A stretch of 45,520 bases of DNA, taken from positions 1-45,520 of the forward strand of contig JBFMGF010000008.1 of the NCBI GenBank assembly GCA_040752675.1, given 5' to 3'. The stretch comes from Acidobacteriota bacterium (GTDB lineage: Bacteria > Acidobacteriota > Polarisedimenticolia > JBFMGF01). Positions 1 through 8,839 of this stretch are shown piece by piece (positions within the stretch are counted from its first letter, which is position 1; the number at the start of each line of letters is the position of its first letter). A program made the translations under genes and the position numbers. Below the pieces are notes generated by a model. It had not been told where the DNA came from. It did not search any database and saw only the letters and a program-made list of their open reading frames with translations.

Positions 1-324
1 TGTCAAGATATATTTTAAAATTATCTCAAATATATTGGCACCAGGTTTTGGTGAGGGATGAGAGAAGAACTCAATAAAATCAAGGGTTCTAGAGTGATGA
101 GAGCTCCCAAACTGTAGAAGATGAATCAAAGGGGATAAGGTCTCCTCTGCTCCAATTTGGTTGATCTCATTGATTGGGAAAGTATCCTTCAATCAAGGGT
201 AAACTGATCCTGAAAGAGCATTTTAAATTCACCTTAAGAGATGTGATGACCGATATAGTTGTTGATGCTCTGACTTCAGTTTCAAGATGGATGATTCTCA
301 TCAAACAGTATTCAAGAGAAACCC
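1..324. other. no recognisable gene at left edge
   Basis: No convincing gene is visible in this stretch. All six frames are broken by stops; the longest open pieces are a plus-strand frame of about 58 codons (174-350, TTG start, no SD site) and a minus-strand frame running off the left edge, and neither resembles a family I know. Bases 1-6 read TTGACA on the minus strand inside an A/T-rich stretch, so they could be the -35 box of a leftward gene outside the window. No hairpin with a T-run was found to end the metallophosphoesterase operon. Confidence 0.5.
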
Positions 325-1065
325 TTATAGACCTAAGGAAAGACGGGTAGCGAGCATTACAGGAAGCCCGGCCTGCAGGATCTTCGCCTTTGCCTTATCA
401 ACATCATAGGGAACTCTGATGAAGGAAACCATCTTCGATTCACTCTCATAGATCGCGTACGAGGCATCCGGAATCCTATCTCTTGGCTGTCCGATCGACC
501 CCGGATTGATAAGATATCGCAGGCCCTCCTCGATCTTCACCTTCACGTTGCCCTTCCCGGGAGAGTAATAGTAAAGAGTTTCCCCATCAAGGGCGAACAC
601 CATGGGGAAGTGTGTGTGACCGAAAAAGCATATCCTGAAATCGATTTTTTTGAAGATGTTCATCGCATCATACTCGGAAAAGAGATAATCATCCTCGTCG
701 ATCGGCGTCCCGTGCGAGGCGAGGACTTCGTCATGGATGCCGATGGGCCCGCCTGGAAGGGATCTGATGAAATCTCTATTCTCTTCCGTGAGAGAGTCCT
801 GCGTCCACTTCACCGCTGCCTGCGCCGCCGCGTTGAACTCGTCCTCTTCTTCCCATCCCGCAATGACCTTCTCGTGATTTCCTCTGATCATGACGATAGG
901 TTTCAGATCGCGGACCCTTGCAATCACCTCGTTGGGATTTGCACCATACCCGACGATGTCTCCGAGGACCACAAACTCGCCCTCCCCTCTAGATCTCGCA
1001 TTTTCAAGGACGGCATCCAGAGCTTCGAGGTTGGAATGGATATCGCTCAACAGGAAATATTTCAT
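325..1065 (-). CDS. calcineurin-like metallophosphoesterase, YfcE/MJ0936-like
   Basis: A 246-residue cytoplasmic phosphoesterase. The dimetal motifs are all in place: SDIHSN with D8 and H10, GDIVGYG with D36, RGNHE with N63 and H64, and GHTHFP near residue 149. Length and motif order fit the single-domain phosphodiesterase/diadenosine-tetraphosphatase-like group, whose members hydrolyse phosphodiesters or phosphomonoesters with Mn or other divalent metals. The true substrate cannot be read from sequence. The ATG start overlaps the thiE stop by 4 bp (ATGA), so the two genes are translationally coupled, and this is the last gene of the accB-accC-thiE group. There is no signal peptide. Confidence 0.85.
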   Translation of the reverse strand: MKYFLLSDIHSNLEALDAVLENARSRGEGEFVVLGDIVGYGANPNEVIARVRDLKPIVMIRGNHEKVIAGWEEEDEFNAAAQAAVKWTQDSLTEENRDFIRSLPGGPIGIHDEVLASHGTPIDEDDYLFSEYDAMNIFKKIDFRICFFGHTHFPMVFALDGETLYYYSPGKGNVKVKIEEGLRYLINPGSIGQPRDRIPDASYAIYESESKMVSFIRVPYDVDKAKAKILQAGLPVMLATRLSLGL

Positions 1066-1694
1066 GATTTCAGAGATTCGATAGCAGCTAGAAAGAGCCT
1101 GGCTCTTTCACCGGGTTCTCCTCTGCATAGAAGGTCTGATATTATGGCCACTGAATCGGCGCCGGCTTCGAAGATCTCCCTTACTTTCTCCAGCGTGATT
1201 CCACCTATGGCAACGAGCGGTTTGTCGACGGTCCTTTTGATTTCAGCAATCGCTTCCCGACCTAGAGGGCTGTATTTCAGGTCTTTGGTCTTTGTCTTGA
1301 AGATAGGCCCGATGGCCAGATAATTCACATCCATCCTCGATGCTTGGATCGCCTCCGTGATGGAATGAGTGGAAACGCCGATGATCTTTGCCGGGCCAAG
1401 AATTCTTCTTGCTTCCAGCGGCGGCAGGTCTTCTTCCCCGAGATGAACACCATCTGCTCCAGCGGCAAGAGCCATGTCCACTCTGTCATTGACTATGATT
1501 AACGCCCCGCGCTCTCTGGAATAGGAAACAGACTTAACGATCTCCTCGAAAAAATCCCTGCCAACCTTTTTCTCCCTCATCTGGATCAGTTTCACGCCGC
1601 TGTCGACGAGGATCCTCACCTGGTTAGAGTGAGACAGATGCGACAATCCGCTGTCGGTTATAGCATATAGAGGGGGAATTTTTTCTAGAAGCAA
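1062..1694 (-). CDS. thiE: thiamine-phosphate synthase
   Basis: A 210-residue TIM-barrel enzyme that joins the thiazole phosphate and HMP pyrophosphate to make thiamine phosphate. Diagnostic pieces are LYAITD near the N terminus, QMREK (pyrophosphate/substrate contact), the ND pair in IVNDR, GVHLGEEDLP, a GPIF loop and AIGGIT near the C terminus. The start is a TTG placed 10 bp after the accC stop; an AGGGA site overlaps the accC stop region. No other thiamine genes lie nearby, so it is a lone pathway gene riding in the acetyl-CoA carboxylase operon. The related TenI family could be confused with it, but the QMREK and GVHLGE motifs favour ThiE. Confidence 0.88.
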   Translation of the reverse strand: MLLEKIPPLYAITDSGLSHLSHSNQVRILVDSGVKLIQMREKKVGRDFFEEIVKSVSYSRERGALIIVNDRVDMALAAGADGVHLGEEDLPPLEARRILGPAKIIGVSTHSITEAIQASRMDVNYLAIGPIFKTKTKDLKYSPLGREAIAEIKRTVDKPLVAIGGITLEKVREIFEAGADSVAIISDLLCRGEPGERARLFLAAIESLKS

Positions 1695-1704
1695 GGTGCA
1701 ATCC

Positions 1705-3060
1705 CTAGGGTTCCGACTTTTTCTGCGGGAGGAATTTTTCCATGAACCTCGTCGAAATGTTTCCTTGTATGAAATCTTCGTCTGAAATGATCTTCTGCTG
1801 TAACGGGATGTTGGTCTTGATCCCTTCTATGATGAAGGAATCCAGGGCTCTCTTCATCCTGGAAACCGTTTCCTTTCTGGTGTTACCTCTCGTGATGAGT
1901 TTCGCTACCAGTGAATCGTAGTACGGAGGAATGATGCACTCGGCATACGCGGCAGTATCGACCCTGACCCCGGGTCCGCCGGGTGGATGGAAGAGTCTGA
2001 TCTTTCCTGGAGAAGGAGCAAATGTCTCCGGATCTTCCGCATTGATCCGGCATTCTATGCTGTGGCCGTTCAGTTTTATATCTTCCTGGCGGCAGGAAAG
2101 CCTCTCTCCCGCTGCGATCTTTATCTGCTCCTTGATGAGATCAATCCCGGTCACGTTCTCGGTCACGGGATGTTCCACCTGAATTCTCGTATTCATTTCC
2201 ATGAAATAGAAGTTCCGGTCACCATCCAGGAGGAATTCGATGGTCCCGGCATTCGTGTACCCTACTGTCTCAGCCGCTTTGAGCGCTGCAGACGACATTC
2301 TTTCTCTCAGCTCTGGAGTCATGCCAGGAGAAGGAGATTCCTCGACGAGCTTCTGGTGCCTCCTCTGGATGGAACACTCCCTTTCGAAGAGATGAAGGAT
2401 ATTACCAAAATTATCGCCGAGTATCTGAAACTCGATGTGCCTTGGGGCTTCAAGATATTTCTCTATGTATACATCCGGGACATCGAATGCTGCTTTCGCT
2501 TCCGTCTGTGCTATCTTGAAGGCTTCATCCAGTTCCTCGGCGCTCCTGACAATCCTCATCCCACGCCCCCCGCCTCCAGCCGCTGCCTTGATGATAATGG
2601 GATAACCGATCTGCTCGGCAAGCTTCAATGCTTCCACGTCATCCGGGATGACCGCTTCGCTTCCCGGGATGACCGGCACACCCGCCTTGATCATCGTCCT
2701 CCTTGCCTCCACCTTGTCTCCCATCAATCTAATGATCTCCGGGGAAGGGCCGATGAAGGTGATGTTGCATTCCCTGCATATCTCCGCAAAGTGCGTTGAT
2801 TCCGCAAGGAATCCATATCCGGGATGGATCGCATCGGCTCCAGTTATCTCAGCCGCTGAGATGATGCTGGTGACGTTCAGATAACTTTCAGAGTTCTTGG
2901 CGGGACCGATGCAGACATCATCATCGGCATATTTGACATGCAGAGAATCGGCATCAACATCGGAATGAACGGCAACCGTCTTAATGCCGAGCTCCTTGCA
3001 TGCCCAGATGATCCGCAGGGCAATCTCTCCCCGATTGGCTATCAATATCTTCTTGAACAT
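1705..3060 (-). CDS. accC: acetyl-CoA carboxylase, biotin carboxylase subunit
   Basis: A 451-residue ATP-grasp enzyme that carboxylates the biotin on AccB, the first half-reaction of malonyl-CoA synthesis for fatty acids. Visible motifs are the N-terminal [22 protein letters not shown], the glycine-rich ATP loop [11 protein letters not shown], the catalytic [14 protein letters not shown] stretch and INAEDP. The length is that of ordinary bacterial AccC, with no fused carrier domain. It starts 11 bp after accB, an arrangement typical of the accBC operon. The carboxyltransferase subunits AccA and AccD are not in this window. Confidence 0.96.
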   Translation of the reverse strand: MFKKILIANRGEIALRIIWACKELGIKTVAVHSDVDADSLHVKYADDDVCIGPAKNSESYLNVTSIISAAEITGADAIHPGYGFLAESTHFAEICRECNITFIGPSPEIIRLMGDKVEARRTMIKAGVPVIPGSEAVIPDDVEALKLAEQIGYPIIIKAAAGGGGRGMRIVRSAEELDEAFKIAQTEAKAAFDVPDVYIEKYLEAPRHIEFQILGDNFGNILHLFERECSIQRRHQKLVEESPSPGMTPELRERMSSAALKAAETVGYTNAGTIEFLLDGDRNFYFMEMNTRIQVEHPVTENVTGIDLIKEQIKIAAGERLSCRQEDIKLNGHSIECRINAEDPETFAPSPGKIRLFHPPGGPGVRVDTAAYAECIIPPYYDSLVAKLITRGNTRKETVSRMKRALDSFIIEGIKTNIPLQQKIISDEDFIQGNISTRFMEKFLPQKKSEP

Positions 3061-3071
3061 GACTTCTATTC

Positions 3072-3539
3072 CTATTCTGCCGGTCTCAACCGGAATAGTA
3101 CCTGCCCGTACTCCACCGGGTGAGCGTTGGGAACGAGGATCTCCACGATCTCACCTGCAACCTCCGACTCGATCTCGTTCATGAGCTTCATCGCTTCCAC
3201 GATGCACAGAATCTGCCCCTTCCGTACGAGATCGCCAACCTCCACGTAGGGAGGAGCTTTGGGATCGGGAGCCCTGTAGAAAGTTCCCACTATTGGAGAC
3301 TTCACTTCAAACAGATTATCCTTTTCGAGAGCTTCCGCGGGAGCGGTTTCGACTTTCGGCAGTTCGCTGCTCTCCACCACTTTTTCCTCAATGACGACCT
3401 CTTGAGGAGCCGCTTCGATTTTAGCCACTCTGCCTGCTCCTTTGACCAGCTTGATCTTGAAGCCTTCCCTCTCCAGTTCGAACTCCACGAAGTTGCTTCT
3501 TGATATGTAGTCGATAAGGTCTTTAATCTCTTTATCCAA
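3072..3539 (-). CDS. accB: biotin carboxyl carrier protein of acetyl-CoA carboxylase
   Basis: A 155-residue carrier. It has an N-terminal helical part (1-35), a flexible A/E/P/V-rich linker (40-75) and a C-terminal biotinyl domain (78-154). The biotin-acceptor lysine is K118 in EAMKLMNEI, and the thumb-type insert [13 protein letters not shown] is present as in true BCCP. The start codon is TTG, chosen because an AGGAGAG site (3546-3552) sits six bases upstream and the protein then begins MDKEIKDLI as in relatives. It leads accC and has its own extended -10 promoter immediately upstream. Confidence 0.95.
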   Translation of the reverse strand: MDKEIKDLIDYISRSNFVEFELEREGFKIKLVKGAGRVAKIEAAPQEVVIEEKVVESSELPKVETAPAEALEKDNLFEVKSPIVGTFYRAPDPKAPPYVEVGDLVRKGQILCIVEAMKLMNEIESEVAGEIVEILVPNAHPVEYGQVLFRLRPAE

Positions 3540-3577
3540 TGCTATCTCTCCTAATAGAAAGGTTAAGATCTTAAATT

Positions 3578-3586
3578 ATTATATCA
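3578..3586 (-). promoter_or_regulatory. extended -10 promoter for accB-accC
   Basis: Read on the minus strand the sequence is TGATATAAT, a perfect -10 hexamer with the TGn extension. No good -35 is present at 17 bp, as is usual for extended -10 promoters. The start point would be near 3571, giving a leader of about 30 bases with the accB SD site in it. Confidence 0.5.
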
Positions 3587-3617
3587 TCTCTTCTTTTCAT
3601 CGCTGCCTGGGAAAAGC

Positions 3618-3914
3618 TCATCCCGTCAGCCTCTCCAGCAACTTCTTAAGCAGTCCTATCTTTTTCTCCACGGTTTCATTTCTTGTATTTCCGCATATGC
3701 CATCTTCGGAATGCTGTGACTGAGATGATTCCGGCGCTTCACTCCCGGAAGAGTGCGTCAGTTCGATCTTTCGCATCAGGCGGAAATCGTCCGGGGTCCT
3801 CTCAAGCAGTTTCTCATAGATCCTGCGAGCTTTGACCTTCATTCCCTGCTTGAGATAGAGGTCTGCCAGAGTCTCCGTCAGGATTTCATCAGGTTCGTTT
3901 TTCATGGTCGTCAC
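3618..3914 (-). CDS. small TPR-like hypothetical protein
   Basis: A 98-residue soluble protein. Residues 8-45 (ETLADLYLKQGMKVKARRIY and following) look like a single tetratricopeptide-type helical pair, followed by a polar, Ser/Glu-rich linker and a short basic C-terminal helix ending KKLLERLTG. A GTG start at 3914 is preferred over the ATG at 3905 because GGAGG lies five bases before the GTG. It sits between the pilus-operon terminator and accB, 78 bp upstream of accB, and may be first in that transcript. The same arrangement of one TPR helix pair plus a tail is found in proteins of unknown function, so no role is assigned. Confidence 0.6.
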   Translation of the reverse strand: MTTMKNEPDEILTETLADLYLKQGMKVKARRIYEKLLERTPDDFRLMRKIELTHSSGSEAPESSQSQHSEDGICGNTRNETVEKKIGLLKKLLERLTG

Positions 3915-3937
3915 TTCGTCCTCCGATTTTTCCTTTC

Positions 3938-3971
3938 TAAAAAAATAGGGTTGAAATGTTCATTTCAACCC
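3938..3971 (-). terminator. intrinsic terminator of the pil operon
   Basis: Bases 3948-3958 and 3961-3971 form a perfect 11-base inverted repeat (GGGTTGAAATG / CATTTCAACCC). On the minus strand the hairpin is followed directly by TATTTTTTTA. This ends transcripts running leftward from pilM-Q and the lipoprotein gene and separates them from the acc operon. Confidence 0.88.
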
Positions 3972-4074
3972 TGGAAGCTTCTGAGAATCCAAATCTGATG
4001 CAATTTTAAAATGGAGATCTCTTCTTCATCAATGTTTTCATATGTACCATTGTCAAAGCTATCGCAACCGAATG

Positions 4075-4581
4075 CTATCCCCCGCAAATATCCCTGAAAT
4101 TGATGGTGAACAGCACCGAAGTCTGGACATCTTCTCCGGCCACATCCTTTCCGTAAAAGATCACCGTCGTATCCACATCTACACCCGGAGTGAAGTATCC
4201 TGCCATCTTGTCAACAGCCCTGACCACGACGGTGCTGAATTGCGCCGTACCCCCACTCGGGACCCTCACACTAATGTTTTGAGAGAATGAAGGAGCAACA
4301 CCACCGGAATAGGAAACAACATATCGGTTCAGAACTACATCGTTGTAAAACGTTCCCTCCGCATCTATGTTCCTTGGCTGATTGGAGAATGTAAAAGTGG
4401 CATTATCGTCATGATAGACCTGATTGGCATCCGGCAGCGGTACCGAGCAGAATGGCATCGGTTCAACGCTGATAATTGTCACAATCGAGTCGGAATAGTC
4501 CGGATCATCGGTAGAGCTGTTGCAGCCTGGCAACAGGAAAATAGCTATGAAGACCGCTGCGGCTAATAGAAATTTCTTCAT
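4075..4581 (-). CDS. small lipoprotein, last gene of the pil operon
   Basis: A 168-residue exported lipoprotein. The signal peptide ends in the lipobox LLPGC with C20 as the lipidated residue, and after it comes an acidic NSSTDDPDYSD spacer. The remainder is rich in beta-type sequence with alternating V/T/S, resembling a single Ig-like fold, and includes an FYGKDVAGE element and a C-terminal FTINFRDICGG. Three non-lipobox cysteine positions are seen only near the N terminus of the mature part and the extreme C terminus. A perfect AAGGAGGT site precedes the ATG. It follows pilQ by 17 bp and is the last gene before the terminator, so a role in pilus or secretin biogenesis is possible but unproven. 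Confidence 0.72.
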   Translation of the reverse strand: MKKFLLAAAVFIAIFLLPGCNSSTDDPDYSDSIVTIISVEPMPFCSVPLPDANQVYHDDNATFTFSNQPRNIDAEGTFYNDVVLNRYVVSYSGGVAPSFSQNISVRVPSGGTAQFSTVVVRAVDKMAGYFTPGVDVDTTVIFYGKDVAGEDVQTSVLFTINFRDICGG

Positions 4582-4598
4582 GATAAGAAACCTCCTTA

Positions 4599-7088
4599 TT
4601 AAGCAGAGCTTCTCATAATCTTTGCCGTCAGGAATATGAGCAACTCTCTATTCTCATTCGTGACGTTCTTCCTCTTGAAGAGCCAGCCGAAGAGAGGCAC
4701 CTTTCGGAACCAGGGGACCCCAGCCTCGCTCAACCCTTCAGATTGACTGAAGATGCCTCCTATCACCGTTGTTCCACCATCGTTTATCAGGACCTTGGTC
4801 TGCGCCCTTTGAGTGTTGATCGGAGGGACATCCCCGACTCTGTTGACGAAGTCAGGGGTGTTGTTCTCCACCTGAATGTCCAGGACGATGGTTCCTTCCG
4901 CCGTGATCTGCGGTGTCACCAGCAGGCGCAACGATGCGGATACGAACTCCACGTTGATCTCCGTGGCGGTAGTGTTCACAACGGGGATCCTGACACCTCT
5001 CTCTATCTCAGCCTTCTCGTTGTTCTGAGTGGCAATCTTGGGAGCCGAGAGTACCCTTGCCTTACCTTCCACTTCCAGGGCTTCGATGGCGAGATCTAGA
5101 GCGAAGCTGTTGAGGACATTTCCGAATGTCACACCTAGCTGATTGGGTGAGATGGCGCCGACCCTCGTGAAGGGAAGGTTGAGCTGGTAATCGACCCTGG
5201 CGTTATGGGGGAACTGGAGATTGGTCTGTGTCCCCCTCGATGAGTCGGCGATCCCTGTAAACCCCCACTCGACTCCGAAATCCTGGACAAACTGTCTGGA
5301 TGTCTCCACGATCCTCGCCTCTATCATGACCTGCGGTGTCTCGGTGTCCAGGGACGTGATGAGATTGTCAATGGGTGCTATCCTGGTCGGCACATCAGTC
5401 ACGATTAGTGAATTGGTCCTCTCGTCCATGATGACCCTGCCCCTTGGAGAAACCATGCCGCTCTGCCTTATAATCTTTTCGATCTCCTGAGCTTTTGCAT
5501 AGCTTAGCGTCTTCGTTATGGTCACGGGATCGGCCTCGAGCTCCTTGGCATCCTTCAGTTGCTTCCTTGAAGCTGCTTCTTGGGCCAGCCTCTGCGTAGG
5601 AGCAATCCTGATCACATTATCCTCGAATATCTTGTCCATACCGTTGTTCTTAAGGATGATGTCAAGGGCTTGGTCCCACGGGACGTTATCCAGAACGATG
5701 GTTACCTTGCCTCCAACGGCAGGATCGAGGACAAAATTCAATCCAGAAATCTCATGGAAGAGCCTGAAGACCTGTTTGATATCCGCATCGACAAGATTTA
5801 GCGAGATTTTCTTCCCAGTGTATTTGACCGCTTCGGGTGTCACCTTTACCGTCTCGAACTGGAGCATCGGTTTTTTCTCTTCTTCCGATACGGTGGCTAG
5901 TTTTTCCGGCGCTTCACGGAATATGACGTAGTCCTCCCCGGCCTTTTTATCCACCATCTTCTCAATGTCTCTTGCCGCTTTTCCCGGCATCGCGTCTTCA
6001 ACAGGTTGCTTCTCCATCTGCGCCGGGAGCGCTTCCACTGGCTCGGCCACCCTTTGCGTTATTGCTGATGTCTCTTCTGGATGGACTTCTGCAGCAACGA
6101 GAGGTTGTTCGGGTTGTGCTTCCTTCCATTCAGGTTCAGCAGCTTGTTCGGTCTCTACCGATTTGGCAGGGGACTCTTCCGCTTTCCAGATTTCTTGAGC
6201 AGGCTCAGGAGCAGTTTTCTGCTCTGCCCCGGCGATCAACGTGGGTTCAGGGGCCTTACAGAACCTGACCTTGATGGCATTCCCGGATTGTGCAACTTCA
6301 TATGGAGAATCCTGCTTCAAGTCGAAGACGACTCTGGCGACCTTCTGAGGCGATCTTTTATACTGTGACGCCCTTACTCTCTCGATGAAGGGACCCTGAA
6401 CCTCATACTCTTTTGAGGGAAGGAGCATGGAAACGTTCTGAAAATCCACAACCACTCGGTCCGGATCCTCCACTTCGAATGTGTCATATTGGAGCTTTCC
6501 ATCTCCCTTGATCCATATTTCGGTGTAAGAGCTATCCTTGTCATCTATATTGATCATGTTGATCTTGGATGCATACCGGATCTCCGCAGCTTGTTCCCCG
6601 ACAGGCTGCTCTATCGGAATGCTATCTGCCACCATCGCCTCGGTGCGGGAGGATCCTCCTCCCTCCACTCTGACGTGCAGCTCGTTTCCATCCATGAAGA
6701 GAGTGTGGTGGGTGTCAGGATTACAGGTGATCTCCAATCTTCCGATGAAGAAATCTCCCTGCGTTCCAGCTATCATCCTCACCCTGATATCTTTTACTTC
6801 GGCAGTATCCAGAGTCAGGGACTCGGGAAGGGATTCCGTATTCCCCTCAGGCACCTCGATGATCAGAACTTCCGGATCCGGATCATAGGTCGTGTATTCG
6901 AACGGGATGTTGGCTCTGATCACAAGCTCCGTGATTCCATCCCCCGTGCTGTGCTCAATGCTGCTCAGGATCACCGGTTGAGGCACACTCTTCAGCTCCT
7001 CCGCTGACTCGTTGGAAAAACTGATGGCAGTGCAACCGGCGATCAACAGCGCAAGGGCTGTAAAACGTAACATTTTTATCCTGTTCAT
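4599..7088 (-). CDS. pilQ: type IV pilus secretin
   Basis: An 829-residue outer-membrane secretin, the pore through which the type IV pilus passes. The domain order is an export signal (1-19), two AMIN-type beta domains (about 50-130 and 175-280) that bind peptidoglycan in relatives, an A/E/P-rich linker (about 285-400), the secretin N0/STN domain (about 425-505), an N1/KH-like domain (about 510-590) and the C-terminal secretin barrel with VPPINTQRAQTKV and VPLFGWLF motifs. The signal ends LLIAGC at C19, which matches a lipobox and is odd for PilQ. The ATG overlaps the pilP stop by 4 bp. Confidence 0.95.
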   Translation of the reverse strand: MNRIKMLRFTALALLIAGCTAISFSNESAEELKSVPQPVILSSIEHSTGDGITELVIRANIPFEYTTYDPDPEVLIIEVPEGNTESLPESLTLDTAEVKDIRVRMIAGTQGDFFIGRLEITCNPDTHHTLFMDGNELHVRVEGGGSSRTEAMVADSIPIEQPVGEQAAEIRYASKINMINIDDKDSSYTEIWIKGDGKLQYDTFEVEDPDRVVVDFQNVSMLLPSKEYEVQGPFIERVRASQYKRSPQKVARVVFDLKQDSPYEVAQSGNAIKVRFCKAPEPTLIAGAEQKTAPEPAQEIWKAEESPAKSVETEQAAEPEWKEAQPEQPLVAAEVHPEETSAITQRVAEPVEALPAQMEKQPVEDAMPGKAARDIEKMVDKKAGEDYVIFREAPEKLATVSEEEKKPMLQFETVKVTPEAVKYTGKKISLNLVDADIKQVFRLFHEISGLNFVLDPAVGGKVTIVLDNVPWDQALDIILKNNGMDKIFEDNVIRIAPTQRLAQEAASRKQLKDAKELEADPVTITKTLSYAKAQEIEKIIRQSGMVSPRGRVIMDERTNSLIVTDVPTRIAPIDNLITSLDTETPQVMIEARIVETSRQFVQDFGVEWGFTGIADSSRGTQTNLQFPHNARVDYQLNLPFTRVGAISPNQLGVTFGNVLNSFALDLAIEALEVEGKARVLSAPKIATQNNEKAEIERGVRIPVVNTTATEINVEFVSASLRLLVTPQITAEGTIVLDIQVENNTPDFVNRVGDVPPINTQRAQTKVLINDGGTTVIGGIFSQSEGLSEAGVPWFRKVPLFGWLFKRKNVTNENRELLIFLTAKIMRSSA

Positions 7089-7636
7089 TTACTTTCCTCC
7101 TCCACCGGACTTAGTCTTTTTACTACATCCCTGAAAGGTTTTATGAGCCGGGGATCGTCCACCTGCTGCCTGAAGGTCACTATTCCCGCATCATCGTCAA
7201 TGCTGATGAGCTTTCCATCATATACCTCATCCCCAACTCTTAGAAAATACCCTCTATTATCCGACCCCGAGAAGAATGCGATATTACCTGCCGGATCCTT
7301 GACAATACCGACCAGATCGATCTCTGAGATCAGCATCCCGGCGATCCCTTTAGGGCGTGGACCCTTCTCTTTCGCTCTAACCTCTTCGATGAGCGACCGG
7401 AAGGGATCTCTCCTTCCCTCGGGATTGTAAGAGAAGTACTTTCCTGTTATCACTTCTTCCTTCTCCTGTATGATCTTCTCTATGGCCTTTTCCTTCTCTT
7501 TTTCCTCTTCAGAGGGTTTGGCGATGACCTCCCCCTTTCCTTCCTCCTGAGCAAGCGCGACGAGACACGGGGAAAAGAGGAGAAGGATGATTAAAACAAA
7601 CAGAGACATGAAGGATCTTGTCTTATCATTCTTCAT
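7085..7636 (-). CDS. pilP: type IV pilus inner-membrane-anchored protein PilP
   Basis: A 183-residue protein with an N-terminal hydrophobic export segment (about 11-29), a charged K/E-rich linker (30-65) and the small PilP beta domain. The domain starts at YNPEGRRDPFRSLI, the conserved entry motif of the family, and includes EIDLVGIV and a YFLRVGDEVYDGKLISID stretch. PilP links the PilN/PilO inner-membrane pair to the N0 domain of PilQ across the periplasm. There is no lipobox, so it is probably anchored by an uncleaved helix here. It overlaps both pilO and pilQ by 4 bp, in keeping with stoichiometric expression. Confidence 0.92.
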   Translation of the reverse strand: MKNDKTRSFMSLFVLIILLLFSPCLVALAQEEGKGEVIAKPSEEEKEKEKAIEKIIQEKEEVITGKYFSYNPEGRRDPFRSLIEEVRAKEKGPRPKGIAGMLISEIDLVGIVKDPAGNIAFFSGSDNRGYFLRVGDEVYDGKLISIDDDAGIVTFRQQVDDPRLIKPFRDVVKRLSPVEEESK

Positions 7637-8217
7637 TTTTTTATTTCCTTTTTCTCTTTTTCACTTTCTTCTATATAGATGAAAGTCGTAGCTATGAATG
7701 ATGACTTGATGGTCTTGACGCTTCCGCCCCAGACTGCATTGATAAGCACATTCGTGATGTTGACGATTCTCGAGTATTTTCCGATCTGATCGAAGAAGAT
7801 CCCCAGGTCATGGTAACCGCCGATGATCTCCATCTTGATTGGAAATTCCTTATAGAATTCCTGCTGCTTGAACGATTCCGGGTCGAAGAGCTTTAGCTCC
7901 AGGTTGGCCCTGTCCGCCAGGCTCTTGATATCCTTCAGGAGGTCTCCCGTCTCTGGCTCCGTCGGGAGGATCTGCCGCAGATATCCAAGCTTCTCTTCTA
8001 GGTTGGCGATCTCCCTTTCGAATTCCGGCAGCTTGGCTTCGATGGCTTGCCCTTTCTTGATCTCCTGCTGTTTCTTTTCGAGCTTTGCCTGCATATCATT
8101 GATATCTTTGTTCATCTCGGAGAAGTTCGGATAGAAACGCCAGGCGATGAGGATGACTGCGGCCGAAAGGGCGAGAACCAGAACGAGTTTGCCCCAATAG
8201 GGAAGATTTTTTAACAT
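7633..8217 (-). CDS. pilO: type IV pilus assembly protein PilO
   Basis: A 194-residue bitopic inner-membrane protein. One membrane helix (about 9-27) is followed by a periplasmic coiled coil (30-85) rich in K/E/Q and a ferredoxin-like C-terminal domain beginning near LPTEPETGDLL, the usual boundary motif. PilO pairs with PilN to form the alignment subcomplex between the cytoplasmic PilM ring and PilP/PilQ. A GAGG site precedes the ATG. It starts 31 bp after pilN and ends inside the pilP start. Confidence 0.93.
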   Translation of the reverse strand: MLKNLPYWGKLVLVLALSAAVILIAWRFYPNFSEMNKDINDMQAKLEKKQQEIKKGQAIEAKLPEFEREIANLEEKLGYLRQILPTEPETGDLLKDIKSLADRANLELKLFDPESFKQQEFYKEFPIKMEIIGGYHDLGIFFDQIGKYSRIVNITNVLINAVWGGSVKTIKSSFIATTFIYIEESEKEKKEIKK

Positions 8218-8248
8218 GTCTTTTCCTCGCTCAACTATGTATTTATGA

Positions 8249-8839
8249 CTACATCTCCTTGGTTGCTTCCTGAGGTTGTTTCCCTTCAGGTACGAACGTG
8301 CAGCTCAGCTGGAAAGATACACCCTCAGGAATCTCCTTCGTCTGCCCGAGGCTGACGTTGTTGAAATAAGCAGACTGGTTCAGGTTGTTGTAAAAGTTGG
8401 AAACGGCCGTGTAAGTCGTTGCCTTGCCATTGAGAGTGATTACATTGCTCTTCTCGGAGAGTGAATCCAGCCATAGGAAATCGGGAAGGTTCCTGCTTAT
8501 CTGGTCGAGAATAAGGACCGGAACGGTCTGATTCTTTTTGAGTTGCAGTATGATGTTGACCTTTCTCTCGAGCAGGTCGCGCCTCTTCTGATAAAGATCC
8601 CCTTTTTTCCGGACTTCTTCCAGCCTCTTTAGCTCCTTGTCAGCCCTCTCGTTCTCGGCTTTGAGCCTCCGTGTCTGCCTGTCAAGAGAGTAATACCATC
8701 CAGCCACTACGATGAAAGATAAAACGATGATGCCGATCAGGATGAGTCCTCTCCACCACCCTTCTCCCCGCTCAATGGTTATGATTGGAGCCCTTTCCTT
8801 TGCTGGCCTTCTCTCCGCCAGCAGATTTATCTTTATCAT
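8249..8839 (-). CDS. pilN: type IV pilus assembly protein PilN
   Basis: A 196-residue bitopic protein. I start it at the ATG at 8839 because this overlaps the pilM stop by 4 bp and gives the N terminus MIKINLLAERRPA; the INLL peptide is the known docking site for cytoplasmic PilM. One membrane helix (about 34-54) is followed by a coiled coil and a ferredoxin-like periplasmic domain with LPDFLWLDSLSE. The longer frame to 8881 would add an unlikely Cys/Arg-rich tail. Confidence 0.93.
   Translation of the reverse strand: MIKINLLAERRPAKERAPIITIERGEGWWRGLILIGIIVLSFIVVAGWYYSLDRQTRRLKAENERADKELKRLEEVRKKGDLYQKRRDLLERKVNIILQLKKNQTVPVLILDQISRNLPDFLWLDSLSEKSNVITLNGKATTYTAVSNFYNNLNQSAYFNNVSLGQTKEIPEGVSFQLSCTFVPEGKQPQEATKEM

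Noticed and set aside
174-350. Plus-strand 58-codon frame at the left edge
   Set aside because: TTG start, no ribosome site, no recognised similarity, and it overlaps the end of the metallophosphoesterase gene.
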